A DNA stretch of 64,000 nucleotides from Limnobacter thiooxidans. Its GTDB lineage: Bacteria; Pseudomonadota; Gammaproteobacteria; Burkholderiales; Burkholderiaceae_B. A model generated the notes under the pieces. The model was not told the origin of the DNA, searched no databases, and saw nothing but the letters and a program-made list of their open reading frames with translations. The stretch covers positions 2,108,001 to 2,172,000 of the forward strand of contig NZ_AP028947.1 of assembly GCF_036323495.1 (NCBI RefSeq). Reading direction: 5' to 3'. Below, in pieces: positions 27,400-36,807 of the stretch; position 1 is the first letter of the stretch; every line of letters begins with the position of its first letter. A program made the translations under genes and the position numbers.

Positions 27400-28218
27400 A
27401 TGACCAAGCCAATACAAATCGCAATCGCCGGCGCCAGCGGGCGCATGGGCAAAACCCTAATTGAAGCCATTTTGAATCATCCAGACTGTGAACTTGCCGG
27501 TGCATTTGACCAGGCAGGTTCCACAAGCATTGGTCGTGATGCTGGCGACTTTATGGGCATTGCGTCTGGCATTGCTGTCACAGACGATGCCGAAGCCGCG
27601 CTGAGCAATGCAGATATCTTGATTGACTTCACCCGGCCGGAAGGCACCTTGCACCACCTGGCTTTGTGTGAAAAACACAATGTGAAAGCAGTGATCGGCA
27701 CGACGGGTTTTGAACCGAAGCAACTTGAAATGTTGAAAAAAGCGTCAAGCAACGTGGCCATGGTGTGGTCACCCAATATGGCAGTGGGTGTGAATGCCAC
27801 ATTCAAGCTTCTGGAAGTGGCTGCGAAAATACTGTCTCAAGGCTATGACATCGAGATCATCGAGGCCCATCACAGCAAGAAAGTGGATGCGCCTTCCGGC
27901 ACAGCATTGCGTATGGGTGAAGTAGTGGCACAAGGCCTGGGTGTGGCCCTTGATGACGTCGGTGTGTTTGCACGGGAAGGCATTACGGGTGAGCGTAAAG
28001 CTGGCACCATCGGTTTTTCCACCATTCGTGGTGGTGACATTGTGGGCGACCACACCGTGTTGTTTGCAGGCATGGGGGAGCGCATTGAAATCACACACAA
28101 GTCATCAAACCGCATGACCTATGCACAGGGTTCAATTCGGGCAGCGCAGTTCCTGATGAGTCACGACAACGGTTTGTTTGATATGCAAGATGTGTTGGGG
28201 CTGAAAACATTGTTTTAA
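27400..28218 (+). CDS. dapB: 4-hydroxy-tetrahydrodipicolinate reductase
   Basis: A 272-aa enzyme of the lysine/diaminopimelate pathway that reduces 4-hydroxy-tetrahydrodipicolinate with NAD(P)H. The N-terminal nucleotide-binding loop is [25 protein letters not shown] and the substrate-binding [18 protein letters not shown] carry the catalytic His/Lys region, and the C-terminal domain follows. Length matches the family. It starts six bases after bamE, so the two are probably co-transcribed. No terminator is obvious in the 106 bases before the next gene. Confidence 0.97.
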   Translation: MTKPIQIAIAGASGRMGKTLIEAILNHPDCELAGAFDQAGSTSIGRDAGDFMGIASGIAVTDDAEAALSNADILIDFTRPEGTLHHLALCEKHNVKAVIGTTGFEPKQLEMLKKASSNVAMVWSPNMAVGVNATFKLLEVAAKILSQGYDIEIIEAHHSKKVDAPSGTALRMGEVVAQGLGVALDDVGVFAREGITGERKAGTIGFSTIRGGDIVGDHTVLFAGMGERIEITHKSSNRMTYAQGSIRAAQFLMSHDNGLFDMQDVLGLKTLF

Positions 28219-28324
28219 CTTCAGACCAAACCATAGCAAGTTGACGTAAGCACCTGTATAGTCTGGTTAAAATAATACTTGTATTCACCACCCGAATGCC
28301 ACCTCTCAAAGATGGAGCCTGCCA

Positions 28325-28552
28325 ATGACGCAATCCCTTCTTGCGAAACTAGATGAACTTCAGGCCAAGGTCTCCACTTTGGCCAAAGCACTTGAGCAAA
28401 GTCGCCATGAAAGCAGATCCTCCAAGGAGGAAATTTCCAACCTGCGTCGCGACAATGAACGCCTTCAGAAAAAAGTAGTTCATGCGCAGGGGCAAATCAA
28501 CCAGATGCTGAACCAATGGTTTCCTGAACTTGAATTGAACTCGGAGGAATAA
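28325..28552 (+). CDS. Small coiled-coil protein upstream of zapA
   Basis: A 75-aa protein that is nearly all heptad-repeat coiled coil (LLAKLDELQAKVSTLAKALEQ then ISNLRRDNERLQKKV, each within one helix). It has no signal peptide or membrane segment. Size and structure are like ZapB- or TIGR02449-type proteins that sit next to zapA in many proteobacteria, so a role at the division ring is plausible by context but not shown. Its TAA is one base before the zapA start codon, so they are surely co-transcribed. Confidence 0.8.
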   Translation: MTQSLLAKLDELQAKVSTLAKALEQSRHESRSSKEEISNLRRDNERLQKKVVHAQGQINQMLNQWFPELELNSEE

Positions 28553-28553
28553 A

Positions 28554-28886
28554 TTGGAAGCACTCGATGTCAAAATCATGGGCCGGGAATTCAAGATCGC
28601 CTGCAAGCCTGAAGAACGTGCAGCGCTTCAACAGGCAGTCAACATTGTTGAAACCCGTATGTCGACTATTCGGGACACTGGAAAGGTAGTAGGGCTTGAT
28701 AAAATTGCAGTGATGGCTGCATTACAAATCGCCCATGAATCGCTCGTTGGGAGTAATCCTTCTAACCCTGTTTTAGGACTGGACATTGAGACAATTGAGC
28801 GTAAAATCAAAACCATTGAACAAATCGCTGACGCGGGTCTGGAAGACCAGTCTGGCAAACCAAAAATAGCGGATTTGTTCGGTTAA
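28554..28886 (+). CDS. zapA: Cell division protein ZapA
   Basis: A 110-aa FtsZ-ring bundling factor. The N-terminal globular part reads LDVKIMGREFKIACKPEER, followed by a long C-terminal coiled coil with DKIAVMAALQIAHE. The start codon is TTG at 28554, one base after the stop of the upstream coiled-coil gene, with a GGAGG-containing region inside that gene's end. The 6S RNA gene follows directly, a linkage conserved across beta- and gammaproteobacteria that supports the identification. Confidence 0.92.
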   Translation: MEALDVKIMGREFKIACKPEERAALQQAVNIVETRMSTIRDTGKVVGLDKIAVMAALQIAHESLVGSNPSNPVLGLDIETIERKIKTIEQIADAGLEDQSGKPKIADLFG

Positions 28887-28898
28887 AGAATTTGTTTT

Positions 28899-29080
28899 AT
28901 CTCTGCCGTGCCTGTATTGGTCAGCATTCCGTGAACCAATATCTGTGATCCCGGTTGCGGACGTTTCAGGGTTGGTGTGATTCCCTCTTAGTCAGGGAAA
29001 CCTGAAGACCCTAACACTGCGACCCACTTGAACCTTAGGTTCAGGGATCGGGCCAGTATGGCATCGGCAGAGACCCCACA
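28899..29080 (+). ncRNA. ssrS: 6S RNA
   Basis: The ends form a long closing stem: TCTCTGCCGTGCC near 28900 faces GGCATCGGCAGAGA near 29060-29073. The middle has paired arms with a large internal bubble (TTCCCTCTTAGTCAGGGAA and the CCTGAAGACCC region), as in 6S RNA, which mimics an open promoter and binds sigma-70 RNA polymerase. The position straight after zapA is the classical one. The ends are estimated to within about 10 bases. Confidence 0.88.
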
Positions 29081-29083
29081 CCG

Positions 29084-29120
29084 GGGCGATTGAACATTGG
29101 TTCAATCGCCTCTTTTTTTG
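29084..29120 (+). terminator. Rho-independent terminator after 6S RNA
   Basis: GGCGATTGAAC pairs with GTTCAATCGCC around the loop ATTG, followed by TCTTTTTTT. It ends the 6S RNA transcript before the TauE/SafE gene. Confidence 0.9.
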
Positions 29121-29141
29121 TTCAAATCAGGTGGTTAAATC

Positions 29142-29954
29142 ATGCTGGATCCCGTTTTCATAATCTCGTTGCTGATTCTGGGTGTGGCCAGCGGACTGCT
29201 GGCAGGCTTGTTGGGCATTGGTGGGGGAATGTTACTCGTGCCTTTTCTGACCTTCCTGATGGTGGGTCAAGGTGTACCAGTTGAAAACGTGGTGCACTCC
29301 TCGATTGCCACGTCGCTGGCCATTATTCTATTTACAAGCATTTCAAGCATGCGAGCCCACCACAAGGCAGGTGCGGTACGGTGGGATATCGTCAAGTTTC
29401 TCACCCCCGGTATCCTTTTGGGTGGCTTTATCGGCTCAAAAATAGTTTCCTATCTACCCACCCGTGAACTGGCCTTGGTTTTTGGTGTGTTCGTCCTGTT
29501 CTCGGCTTATCAAATGTTTGCCGATAAAAAACCAAAACCCACACGTACCTTGCCCAAGGCCGCCGGGCTGACGGGAGTGGGTACAGTCATTGGAACGGTG
29601 TCCAGTATTGTGGGTGCGGGTGGCGGCTTTATTTCTGTGCCGTTCATGGTTTGGAGCAACGTCCCCCTGCGCATTGCAGTGGCGACATCGGCTGCTTTGG
29701 GCTTTCCAATCGCTTTGTTTGCCAGCATCGGATATGTGATCAATGGCTTACACCTGGAGGGGATGCCCACTGGGTCGCTGGGCTATGTGTATTTGCCCGC
29801 TGTGTTGTGTGTGGCCATCATGAGTGTGTTTTTCGCACCCAAGGGTGCGAAATTGGCGCACACGTTACCGGTCAAGAAAATCAAGCGGATTTTTGCAATC
29901 CTATTGACCTTGATTGCACTGTCAATGATTTACAAAGCTGCAACAGGATTTTAA
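29142..29954 (+). CDS. TauE/SafE-family sulfite exporter
   Basis: A 270-aa inner-membrane protein with about eight hydrophobic helices arranged as an internal duplication: LLAGLLGIGGGMLLVPFL in the first half and VGAGGGFISVPFMVW in the second, the hallmark of this family. Members export sulfite, sulfoacetate or other small organosulfonates; the substrate here is unknown. It starts 22 bases after the 6S RNA terminator and is convergent with lgt, leaving nine bases between the stop codons. Confidence 0.88.
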   Translation: MLDPVFIISLLILGVASGLLAGLLGIGGGMLLVPFLTFLMVGQGVPVENVVHSSIATSLAIILFTSISSMRAHHKAGAVRWDIVKFLTPGILLGGFIGSKIVSYLPTRELALVFGVFVLFSAYQMFADKKPKPTRTLPKAAGLTGVGTVIGTVSSIVGAGGGFISVPFMVWSNVPLRIAVATSAALGFPIALFASIGYVINGLHLEGMPTGSLGYVYLPAVLCVAIMSVFFAPKGAKLAHTLPVKKIKRIFAILLTLIALSMIYKAATGF

Positions 29955-29963
29955 AAGCAGTTT

Positions 29964-30785
29964 TCAAGACTTGCTGTTTTTCAATTGCGCAGTCATGGTT
30001 TCAAGCCCGGTGGGCTTGTTCCTTGACCAGGCCAGAAGTGCAAAACCGCCCACGATCATGGGCACACACAGCCACTGCCCCATCGAAAGACCTAGCGACA
30101 AGGTGCCCAAAAACCGGTCTGGCTCGCGGGCAAACTCGACAATGAAACGGGCCGTACCATAACCGATCAGAAACCAGGCGGACACTGCGGCACGCGCACG
30201 GGGCTTGCTCGCAAACCACCACAAGCCGACAAACAATGCAATGCCCTCCAGACTCATTTGATACAACTGTGAGGGGTGGCGCGCCAATGCATCGCCAGCC
30301 TGTGGAAACACCACGCCCCACCATCCTTCTGTTGGGCGGCCCCACAATTCGCCATTGATGAAATTGCCCAAACGGCCTAGCGCCAAGCCAACGGGTACCG
30401 CGGGCGCCACAAAGTCCATCACATCAAAAAACTTCCAGCCTTTGAATCGTCCGTAAATAAAACAAACCAGCAACACACCGAGAAAGCCACCGTGAAATGA
30501 CATGCCACCTTCCCAGATGGCCAATATCTCCATGGGGTTGGACAAGTAGTAATCGGGTTTGTAGAAAATGACATAACCCAAGCGCCCACCGAGGATCACC
30601 CCCAGCACAGCCCAGGTCAGCATATTGTCAACGTCAGCCAGCTTGATGGCAGGGAACATGTGCAGACGGCGCTTGGCCAGCATGATGAAGGCCAGGAAAG
30701 CCAACAGGTACATCAAGCCATACCAGCGAATGGCCAATGGGCCGATCGAAATGGCGATGGGATCAAACTCGGGATGAACAAACAT
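29964..30785 (-). CDS. lgt: Prolipoprotein diacylglyceryl transferase
   Basis: A 273-aa inner-membrane enzyme that transfers diacylglycerol from phosphatidylglycerol to the lipobox Cys of prolipoproteins, such as the BamE encoded in this window. The Lgt signature [17 protein letters not shown] is present, plus several membrane helices and the essential HGGFLG segment. Length is typical. It is divergent from ilvD with a 143-base spacer that contains a CCTAGGG motif at 30824. Confidence 0.95.
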   Translation of the reverse strand: MFVHPEFDPIAISIGPLAIRWYGLMYLLAFLAFIMLAKRRLHMFPAIKLADVDNMLTWAVLGVILGGRLGYVIFYKPDYYLSNPMEILAIWEGGMSFHGGFLGVLLVCFIYGRFKGWKFFDVMDFVAPAVPVGLALGRLGNFINGELWGRPTEGWWGVVFPQAGDALARHPSQLYQMSLEGIALFVGLWWFASKPRARAAVSAWFLIGYGTARFIVEFAREPDRFLGTLSLGLSMGQWLCVPMIVGGFALLAWSRNKPTGLETMTAQLKNSKS

Positions 30786-30928
30786 GGGATGTCCGGAATA
30801 TTAAAACGAATCAATTGTACTGCCCTAGGGACTACCCTTTGATGAATGAGTGGCTTCAGACGCCCAGCGGCAGGCCATAAAATGGTAAATTCTCGTTTTG
30901 CAATCAATTTCACCTGCGAGCTTTTGCA

Positions 30929-32617
30929 ATGAGCATCAATCGACGTTCCAAGAACATCACCCAAGGCGTGGCCCGTTCACCCAACCGCGCCATGTACTTC
31001 GCCATGGGTTACAAAGACGAAGACTTCAACAACCCGATGATTGGAATTGCAAACGGCCATTCCACCATCACACCTTGCAACAGTGGCTTGCAGCCCCTGG
31101 CCGATGCTGCCGTGGCTGCCGTGAAATCGGCTGGCGGCAATCCTCAAATTTTCGGCACCCCCACCATTTCCGATGGCATGAGCATGGGAACCGAAGGCAT
31201 GAAGTATTCGCTGGTCAGCCGCGAAGTCATTGCTGACTGTATTGAAACCGCGGTTCAAGGGCAATGGATGGACGGCGTGCTGGTTATTGGCGGCTGCGAC
31301 AAGAACATGCCTGGTGGCATGATCGGCATGGCCCGCATGAACGTGCCCGGTATTTATGTCTACGGCGGCACCATCAAACCCGGCCGCTACAAAGGCAAAG
31401 ACCTGACCATCGTGTCAGCATTCGAAGCTGTTGGTGAATTCACCGCTGGCCGCATGAGCGAAGAAGATTTCAAGGGCATCGAGAAAAACGCCTGCCCAAG
31501 CTCGGGTTCCTGTGGTGGCATGTACACCGCCAACACCATGAGCTCTGCTTTTGAGGCTTTGGGCATGAGCCTGCCCTACTCCTCGACCATGTCCAATATT
31601 GATGCGGAAAAGGTCACCTCGACCGAAGAATCTGCTCGTGTGTTGATTGAAGCGGTTCGAAACAACCTGAAGCCTCGCGACATCATCACCAAGAAATCCA
31701 TTGAAAACGCAGTGGCGGTATTGATGGCTACAGGTGGATCCACCAACGCCGTGTTGCACTTTTTGGCAATCGCGAAAGCTGCGGACGTGGCTTGGGATTA
31801 CGAAGACTTTGAACGCGTGCGCCTGCGCACCCCGGTAATCTGTAACCTGAAGCCATCTGGTCAATATGTGGCAACCGACCTGCACGATGCCGGCGGTATC
31901 CCGCAGGTCATGAAAATCTTGCTGGATGCGGGCTTGTTGCATGGCGACTGCATTACTATCACGGGCAAAACCATTGCCGAAACACTGGCTGACATTCCTT
32001 CTCAGCCCCGCGCTGATCAGAACGTGATCATGACCATTGAAAAAGCCTTGTACAAGGAAGGCCATCTTTCAATCCTGCGGGGAAATTTGGCACCCGAAGG
32101 CGCTGTCGCCAAAATCACCGGTTTGAAAAATCCGGTCATTACAGGTCCGGCCCGTGTGTTTGACGACGAGCAAAGCGCAATGGACGCCATTTTGGGTGAC
32201 AAGATTACCGATGGCGATGTGATTGTGTTGCGTTACCTTGGCCCCAAGGGAGGCCCTGGCATGCCTGAGATGCTGGCACCTACTTCAGCGATTATCGGCA
32301 AAGGCCTTGGTGAAACCGTGGGCCTGATTACCGATGGACGTTTCTCTGGGGGTACATGGGGAATGGTGGTAGGTCACGTGGCGCCGGAAGCCTATGTGGG
32401 CGGGCCAATTGCCTTGGTGCAGGAAGGTGATTCGATTACCATGGACGCGCACCAGAAGTTGTTGCAGATCAACGTCAGTGATGAAGAACTGGCCAAGCGA
32501 CGCTTGTCATGGGTCAAGCCAAAGCCACGTTACACAACCGGTGTACTGGCCAAGTTTGCTGCCCTGGCCAGCAGTGCCAGCAAAGGTGCTGTCACGGATG
32601 GTGATCTGGACCTGTAA
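30929..32617 (+). CDS. ilvD: Dihydroxy-acid dehydratase
   Basis: A 562-aa iron-sulfur enzyme of valine, isoleucine and leucine synthesis that dehydrates 2,3-dihydroxy-3-methylbutanoate and its homologue. Cluster and active-site motifs include [32 protein letters not shown], and the C-terminal [14 protein letters not shown] with the catalytic serine region. Length is in the short IlvD class. The gene is single, with a strong terminator 25 bases after the stop. Its last 88 bases overlap an antisense frame from the small Trp-rich protein gene. Confidence 0.97.
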   Translation: MSINRRSKNITQGVARSPNRAMYFAMGYKDEDFNNPMIGIANGHSTITPCNSGLQPLADAAVAAVKSAGGNPQIFGTPTISDGMSMGTEGMKYSLVSREVIADCIETAVQGQWMDGVLVIGGCDKNMPGGMIGMARMNVPGIYVYGGTIKPGRYKGKDLTIVSAFEAVGEFTAGRMSEEDFKGIEKNACPSSGSCGGMYTANTMSSAFEALGMSLPYSSTMSNIDAEKVTSTEESARVLIEAVRNNLKPRDIITKKSIENAVAVLMATGGSTNAVLHFLAIAKAADVAWDYEDFERVRLRTPVICNLKPSGQYVATDLHDAGGIPQVMKILLDAGLLHGDCITITGKTIAETLADIPSQPRADQNVIMTIEKALYKEGHLSILRGNLAPEGAVAKITGLKNPVITGPARVFDDEQSAMDAILGDKITDGDVIVLRYLGPKGGPGMPEMLAPTSAIIGKGLGETVGLITDGRFSGGTWGMVVGHVAPEAYVGGPIALVQEGDSITMDAHQKLLQINVSDEELAKRRLSWVKPKPRYTTGVLAKFAALASSASKGAVTDGDLDL

Positions 32618-32880
32618 TTCAACCTCCAGCTATTTAAACGGAAAACCCCGACGAGCGCGTCGGGGTTTTTTTTATCCAGTTCAAGCATTCGGGCCTCGAA
32701 TTTGCGCTTCACCATTTGTTGGCGCTTGACGTCCAACCCCAGCAGGGGCTCTACCACCTCAAACCAGAGGATCGCCATTAGAAACGGCACAGCGATGGAA
32801 AACCACGCCCAGTCGCTAACCGGATGAACTCCACCCAGTTTTAACGTCAGTAAAAGGACACCCAGTAATATAAAAATCAT
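32530..32880 (-). CDS. Small Trp-rich membrane protein with unusual C-terminal run-on
   Basis: A 116-aa frame. Residues 1-75 match my memory of the 'small Trp-rich protein' (TIGR04438) of Burkholderiales: an N-terminal membrane helix [16 protein letters not shown], a second segment around [17 protein letters not shown], then a basic tail. That family normally ends near residue 70-75. Here the frame continues: [11 protein letters not shown] is encoded by the ilvD terminator hairpin, and the last about 30 residues are antisense to the ilvD 3' end. The extension is probably a lost stop codon or an uncorrected frameshift rather than a functional domain. Confidence 0.7.
   Translation of the reverse strand: MIFILLGVLLLTLKLGGVHPVSDWAWFSIAVPFLMAILWFEVVEPLLGLDVKRQQMVKRKFEARMLELDKKNPDALVGVFRLNSWRLNYRSRSPSVTAPLLALLARAANLASTPVV
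32642..32674 (+). terminator. Rho-independent terminator of ilvD
   Basis: AACCCCGAC pairs with GTCGGGGTT around a six-base loop, followed by a long T-run. It is read in the plus direction 25 bases after the ilvD stop, and lies inside the frame of the opposite-strand Trp-rich protein. Confidence 0.92.
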
Positions 32881-32972
32881 TCTGTTTCACATGACAAACA
32901 ACAGGGTTGTCTGCCAAAATGACACCCGAGACGTTAATAACGCAATAACTGTAACAAGATGAGGAGTTCAGT

Positions 32973-33281
32973 ATGATCAAGCAGATGGGTGTCTTGGCGA
33001 TTGCAGCCACCATGGTTGCTCTACCATTGTCCGCCAGCGCCGATGAAGCATTGGCAAAAAGCAAAGCTTGCCTGGCCTGTCACCAGGTACAGAAAAAAGT
33101 AGTTGGCCCCGCATTTAAAGACGTGGCTGCCAAATACAAAGGCGATGCTGGTGCCGCGGCAATGCTGGCTGGCAAAATCAAGAACGGTACAAAAGGCACA
33201 TGGGGCCCAGTTCCAATGCCTGCACAAAACGTGACGGAAGACGAAGCCAAGAAATTGGCCGCTTGGGTACTGTCACTGTAA
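32973..33281 (+). CDS. Periplasmic cytochrome c (c8/c551 type)
   Basis: A 102-aa class I cytochrome. The signal peptide [19 protein letters not shown] is cleaved near SASA|DEA. The heme is bound by CLACH, and the likely axial Met is in [10 protein letters not shown] near residue 80. Length and the terminal AWVLSL are typical of cytochrome c8/c551, which passes electrons between respiratory complexes in the periplasm. A GAGGAG ribosome binding site precedes ATG 32973. It is followed by a strong terminator shared with the convergent Bug-type gene. Confidence 0.92.
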   Translation: MIKQMGVLAIAATMVALPLSASADEALAKSKACLACHQVQKKVVGPAFKDVAAKYKGDAGAAAMLAGKIKNGTKGTWGPVPMPAQNVTEDEAKKLAAWVLSL

Positions 33282-33297
33282 TCCAGCCCTTTCAAGT

Positions 33298-33331
33298 AAA
33301 AGGCCAAGGTAGATGTACCTTGGCCTTTTTT
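33298..33331. terminator. Bidirectional terminator after the cytochrome c gene
   Basis: AAAGGCCAAGGTA pairs perfectly with TACCTTGGCCTTT around a four-base loop, with T-runs on both strands. It lies between the convergent cytochrome c gene and the Bug-type gene. Confidence 0.92.
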
Positions 33332-33351
33332 GTTGGGTGCGTGTTTGATGA

Positions 33352-34335
33352 TCAAGAACCATCAAATTGAATGTTTTGTTTCTTCACCAAAGTCTGCATT
33401 CTTTCCATTTCCTTTTTGATTTCTGCAGCATGTTGTGCGGGGGAATTTCCCACCGGCTCAGCGCCACTTTCCCTCAAACGCTCTTGGACTGCAGGTAACT
33501 TCAACACCTTGACAGTGGCAACATTCAATTTTTGAATGATGGCATCAGGCGTACCAGAAGGTGCGACCAAACCGTACCAAACCGGCTCGTTCACCGCAGC
33601 AAGACCCAATTCCTTGAAGGTGGGCACATTGGGAAGATTATGGACACGTGTTGGCCAAGCCACAGCCAATGGGCGCAAGCGTTCTGACTTGATGTGAGAC
33701 ATAGAAGAAGGCAAGTTATCGAACATCATGTCAACAGATCCGCCCAACAAGTCATTCAACGCTGGGCCAGCACCCCGGTAAGGCACATGCAGGATGTCAG
33801 TGCCGGTTTCCATCTTGAACTGCTCACCCACCATTTGCTGGATGCTGCACGGCCCGGATGTCGCATAACTGAACTTGCCAGGATTCTTTTTGACATAGGC
33901 CAAAAACTGTTTGAAATCCTGGGCTGGAAACTTGGGATTCACAGTGAGCACATTTGGCGACCCAGCCATGTTGGTAATGGCTTTGAAGTCCTTGATTGGA
34001 TCGTAGGAAACCTTGGGATTGCAGGCAGCGATCACTGCATGTGTGGAAAGTGTGGATACCCCCAAGGTGTAACCATCGGGAGAAGCTTTGGCCACAAGGC
34101 CTGCTCCAATACTGCCACCGCCGCCGCCACGGTTGTCCACAATCACGGTTTGCCCCAACTCCCGGCCCAGCTTGTCCGCAACAATGCGAGCCACGATGTC
34201 GGTTGTACCACCAGCAGCAAAGGGCACAATCAAGGTTATCGGCTTACTGGGGTAAGTGTCAGCCAGGGCGACGCCGGTTGAACAAGACAGCACAGCAAGC
34301 GCTGTCAGCCCTTTTTTGATCAAGCAGAAAGTCAT
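33352..34335 (-). CDS. Bug/TctC-family tripartite tricarboxylate transporter binding protein
   Basis: A 327-aa periplasmic solute-binding protein. The signal peptide contains LTALAVLSCSTGVALA with cleavage before DTYPSKPI. The family-defining ITLIVPFAAGGTTDIVAR and DNRGGGGGSIGAGLVAKASPDGYTL (each seen as contiguous short blocks) build the carboxylate-binding cleft, and HVPYRGAGPALNDLLGG is also typical. Ligands are usually di- or tricarboxylates or aromatic acids. No TctA/TctB membrane genes are adjacent, as is common for this expanded family. I use ATG 34335 after GGAGAAGAGA; a GTG four codons upstream is the longest frame. Confidence 0.92.
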   Translation of the reverse strand: MTFCLIKKGLTALAVLSCSTGVALADTYPSKPITLIVPFAAGGTTDIVARIVADKLGRELGQTVIVDNRGGGGGSIGAGLVAKASPDGYTLGVSTLSTHAVIAACNPKVSYDPIKDFKAITNMAGSPNVLTVNPKFPAQDFKQFLAYVKKNPGKFSYATSGPCSIQQMVGEQFKMETGTDILHVPYRGAGPALNDLLGGSVDMMFDNLPSSMSHIKSERLRPLAVAWPTRVHNLPNVPTFKELGLAAVNEPVWYGLVAPSGTPDAIIQKLNVATVKVLKLPAVQERLRESGAEPVGNSPAQHAAEIKKEMERMQTLVKKQNIQFDGS

Positions 34336-34483
34336 TCTCTTCTCCACGTTCTATTGAATTGGGCGTTGCGATGAGCACGCAAACCAGGGCCGTGTCAGAA
34401 AACAGACCAAAGTTCAAATTTAAGTGGTGAGAAAGAAGGAGAAGTTCGGGGGCGTTGAAAATAAAACCAGGCTATTCACAATT

Positions 34484-34512
34484 GCGGGATTCATTTACTT
34501 AACGAATCCCGC
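34484..34512 (-). terminator. Hairpin downstream of livK
   Basis: GCGGGATTC and GAATCCCGC form a perfect 9-bp stem with an 11-base loop, eight bases after the livK stop on the minus strand. The following bases are A/T-rich but lack a clean T-run, so termination is likely but not certain. The rest of 34336-34519 shows no gene. Confidence 0.65.
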
Positions 34513-34519
34513 ACCTGCC

Positions 34520-35674
34520 TTAATTGACGACTTTTACTGGAAACTTGCCTTGCGCATTGTAAGAGTTCAAGGTAACTGGCGCGTTCAGGACATCACCCGC
34601 GTTGTCAAAGGCAATGGTACCAATCACGCCCTCATGACGAATATCTTTCAACTTGGGAAGGTACTTTTTGGGATCCGCAGACTTCGCATTTTTCATGGCC
34701 ATGCCCATGGTCATGACCGCATCGTAGACAAAGGGGGCGTACACCTGAATGTCGCGTTTGAACTGCGTTTTGTAACGCTTCTCGAAGGCTGGCCCACCCG
34801 GCATTTTGCTCAGGGCCATGCCACCTTCGGCACACAGTACATTCGACCCCACGTTGTCGCCACCGAGTCGCATCAACTCGGCGGTACAAATGCCATCGCC
34901 GCCAATCAAAGTGGCCTTGATACCCAGTTGCTTCATCTGGCGCAACATGGGACCGGCCTGCGCATCCATGCCACCATAAAAAATCAGGTCTGGGTTCACA
35001 CGTTTGACCGAGGTCAGGATGGCAGCAAAATCGGTGGCTTTGTCATTGGTGTAATGGCGCTCCAGAACCTTGACCCCTTTGGCCTGCAACTGATTCGTAA
35101 AAATGTCAGCCAATGGCTGCCCGTAACCAGTTCGGTCGTCAATGACAACCACGCGCTTGGCTTTCATTTCGTCTGCCGCGTACTTGGCCAGTGCAACACC
35201 GAGCACCCCGTCGTGAGCAATCACACGGAACACCGATTCGAAGCCCTGTTTGGTCACTTTGGGTGTGGTTGCAGAAGGGGTGATTTGGGGTATGCCGCAA
35301 TCGTAATAAATTCTTGAAGCGGGAATGGTGGTGCCGCTATTCAAATGCCCCACAATGCCATTGACTTTCATGTCACACAGTTTTTGGGCAACAATCGCAC
35401 CGGTTTTCGGATCAGCCGCGTCGTCTTCCGCAACCAGTTCGAACTTTGCAGTGCCGCCCTCCAACTGGATTTTCATTTTGTTCAAATCCTCAATGGCCAA
35501 ACGGGCGCCCGATTCGTTGTCTTTGCCATAATGCGCCTGCGGACCCGAGAGAGGCGCGATGTGCCCAATCTTCACCACAACATCTTTGGCCCAAGCTGCA
35601 CTGCCTGAAAACGCCGCAAACAACGAAACAAACAACACTGACTGGCCCAAATGCCATGAGTACACATTGCGCAT
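34520..35674 (-). CDS. livK: Branched-chain amino acid-type ABC transporter binding protein
   Basis: A 384-aa periplasmic binding protein of the LIV family. The signal peptide is LGQSVLFVSLFAAFSGSAAWA, with mature sequence from KDVVVKIGHIAPLSGPQAHYG. Segments typical of LivJ/LivK include GIVGHLNSGTTIPASRIY and DFAAILTSVKRVNPDLIFYGG. The true ligand could be a branched-chain amino acid, amide or aromatic acid. I use ATG 35674 after GGAGCTATTT; the longest frame runs 24 codons further upstream without a signal peptide. It is divergent from livHMGF. Confidence 0.9.
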   Translation of the reverse strand: MRNVYSWHLGQSVLFVSLFAAFSGSAAWAKDVVVKIGHIAPLSGPQAHYGKDNESGARLAIEDLNKMKIQLEGGTAKFELVAEDDAADPKTGAIVAQKLCDMKVNGIVGHLNSGTTIPASRIYYDCGIPQITPSATTPKVTKQGFESVFRVIAHDGVLGVALAKYAADEMKAKRVVVIDDRTGYGQPLADIFTNQLQAKGVKVLERHYTNDKATDFAAILTSVKRVNPDLIFYGGMDAQAGPMLRQMKQLGIKATLIGGDGICTAELMRLGGDNVGSNVLCAEGGMALSKMPGGPAFEKRYKTQFKRDIQVYAPFVYDAVMTMGMAMKNAKSADPKKYLPKLKDIRHEGVIGTIAFDNAGDVLNAPVTLNSYNAQGKFPVKVVN

Positions 35675-35841
35675 AAATAGCTCCGTAAAATATTGGGTGG
35701 GTTCTTGCAATGTAGCATTGAAACGGTGATTTGCGACAGATCTCAATTAACTGACTTCATTCTGAATCCTTAGCGCTTCTGCACCCCCTAATTGCACTAT
35801 TCTTTTTCCAGAACACCTTAATTCAACTGGTCTGTCGGTTC

Positions 35842-36807
35842 ATGGACATATTTGCACAACAAATCATCAACGGGCTGGTACTGGGCAGCATTTATGCCTT
35901 GGTGGCCTTGGGTTACACCATGGTGTACGGTGTCCTTGGGCTGATCAATTTTGCGCACGGGGAAGTAGTGATGGTGGGGGCCATGGTGGCTTTCAGTGCC
36001 ATCACTTTTTTCATGGGTGTGTTTCCTGAAACGCCGGGCTGGATCCTGTTTCTGGTGGGTGTCATGTGTGCGGTCCCCGTGTGCATGTTGACCAGTTTTA
36101 CCATCGAACGCTTTGCGTACCGCCCGTTGCGAAATGCCCCACGTTTGGCGCCGCTGATTTCAGCCATTGGTGTTTCAATCATTCTGCAAACCCTAGCGAT
36201 GATTATCTGGGGAAGAAATTACCTGATATTCCCAACCACCCTGCCCACAGATCCCATCATTCTGCACACTTTCGCCGCCAACCCTGAAGTGGATTATGAA
36301 AGAACGGTGTCCATTACACCCGTGCAGATTCTCATCGTTTGCGTGTCCGCTGCGCTGATGTTTGCGCTGACCTACACCGTCAACAAAACCCGCTTGGGCA
36401 AAGCGATGCGGGCTACCTCGGAAAACACCCAAATTGCCAGCCTGATGGGAATCAACCCAAACACGGTGATTGCCGCTACCTTTGTGATCGGTGCAGCCCT
36501 GGCAGGCGTTGCAGGGGTGATGGTCGCCACCAATTATTCAGTGGCACATTTTTACATGGGCTTTTTACCCGGATTAAAGGCATTCACTGCTGCGGTACTG
36601 GGTGGCATCGGCAATATCTATGGTGCCATGCTGGGTGGCCTGGTGCTGGGTATTGTGGAAAGTCTGGGGGCTGGTTATCTGGGCCAGTTGACAGGAGGGT
36701 TTCTGGGGTCGCATTACCAGGACATCTTTGCGTTTGCCGTCTTGATCCTGGTGTTGACGCTTCGCCCATCCGGTTTGTTGGGTGAAAAGGTATCGGACCG
36801 CGCATGA
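35842..36807 (+). CDS. livH: LIV-type ABC transporter permease LivH
   Basis: A 321-aa inner-membrane permease with about eight or nine helices. LivH-typical segments are ALVALGYTMVYGVLGLINFAHGE near the start (read as short contiguous blocks), AMRATSENTQIASLMGIN, and the EAA-like GLKAFTAAVLGGIGNIYGA. It pairs with LivM to form the membrane channel of the importer. It starts the rightward livHMGF operon and overlaps livM by four bases, so translation is coupled. The divergent livK gene supplies the binding protein. Confidence 0.95.
   Translation: MDIFAQQIINGLVLGSIYALVALGYTMVYGVLGLINFAHGEVVMVGAMVAFSAITFFMGVFPETPGWILFLVGVMCAVPVCMLTSFTIERFAYRPLRNAPRLAPLISAIGVSIILQTLAMIIWGRNYLIFPTTLPTDPIILHTFAANPEVDYERTVSITPVQILIVCVSAALMFALTYTVNKTRLGKAMRATSENTQIASLMGINPNTVIAATFVIGAALAGVAGVMVATNYSVAHFYMGFLPGLKAFTAAVLGGIGNIYGAMLGGLVLGIVESLGAGYLGQLTGGFLGSHYQDIFAFAVLILVLTLRPSGLLGEKVSDRA

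Noticed and set aside
34424-35317. 297-aa plus-strand frame opposite livK
   Set aside because: Antisense to the well-supported binding-protein gene; no family motifs.
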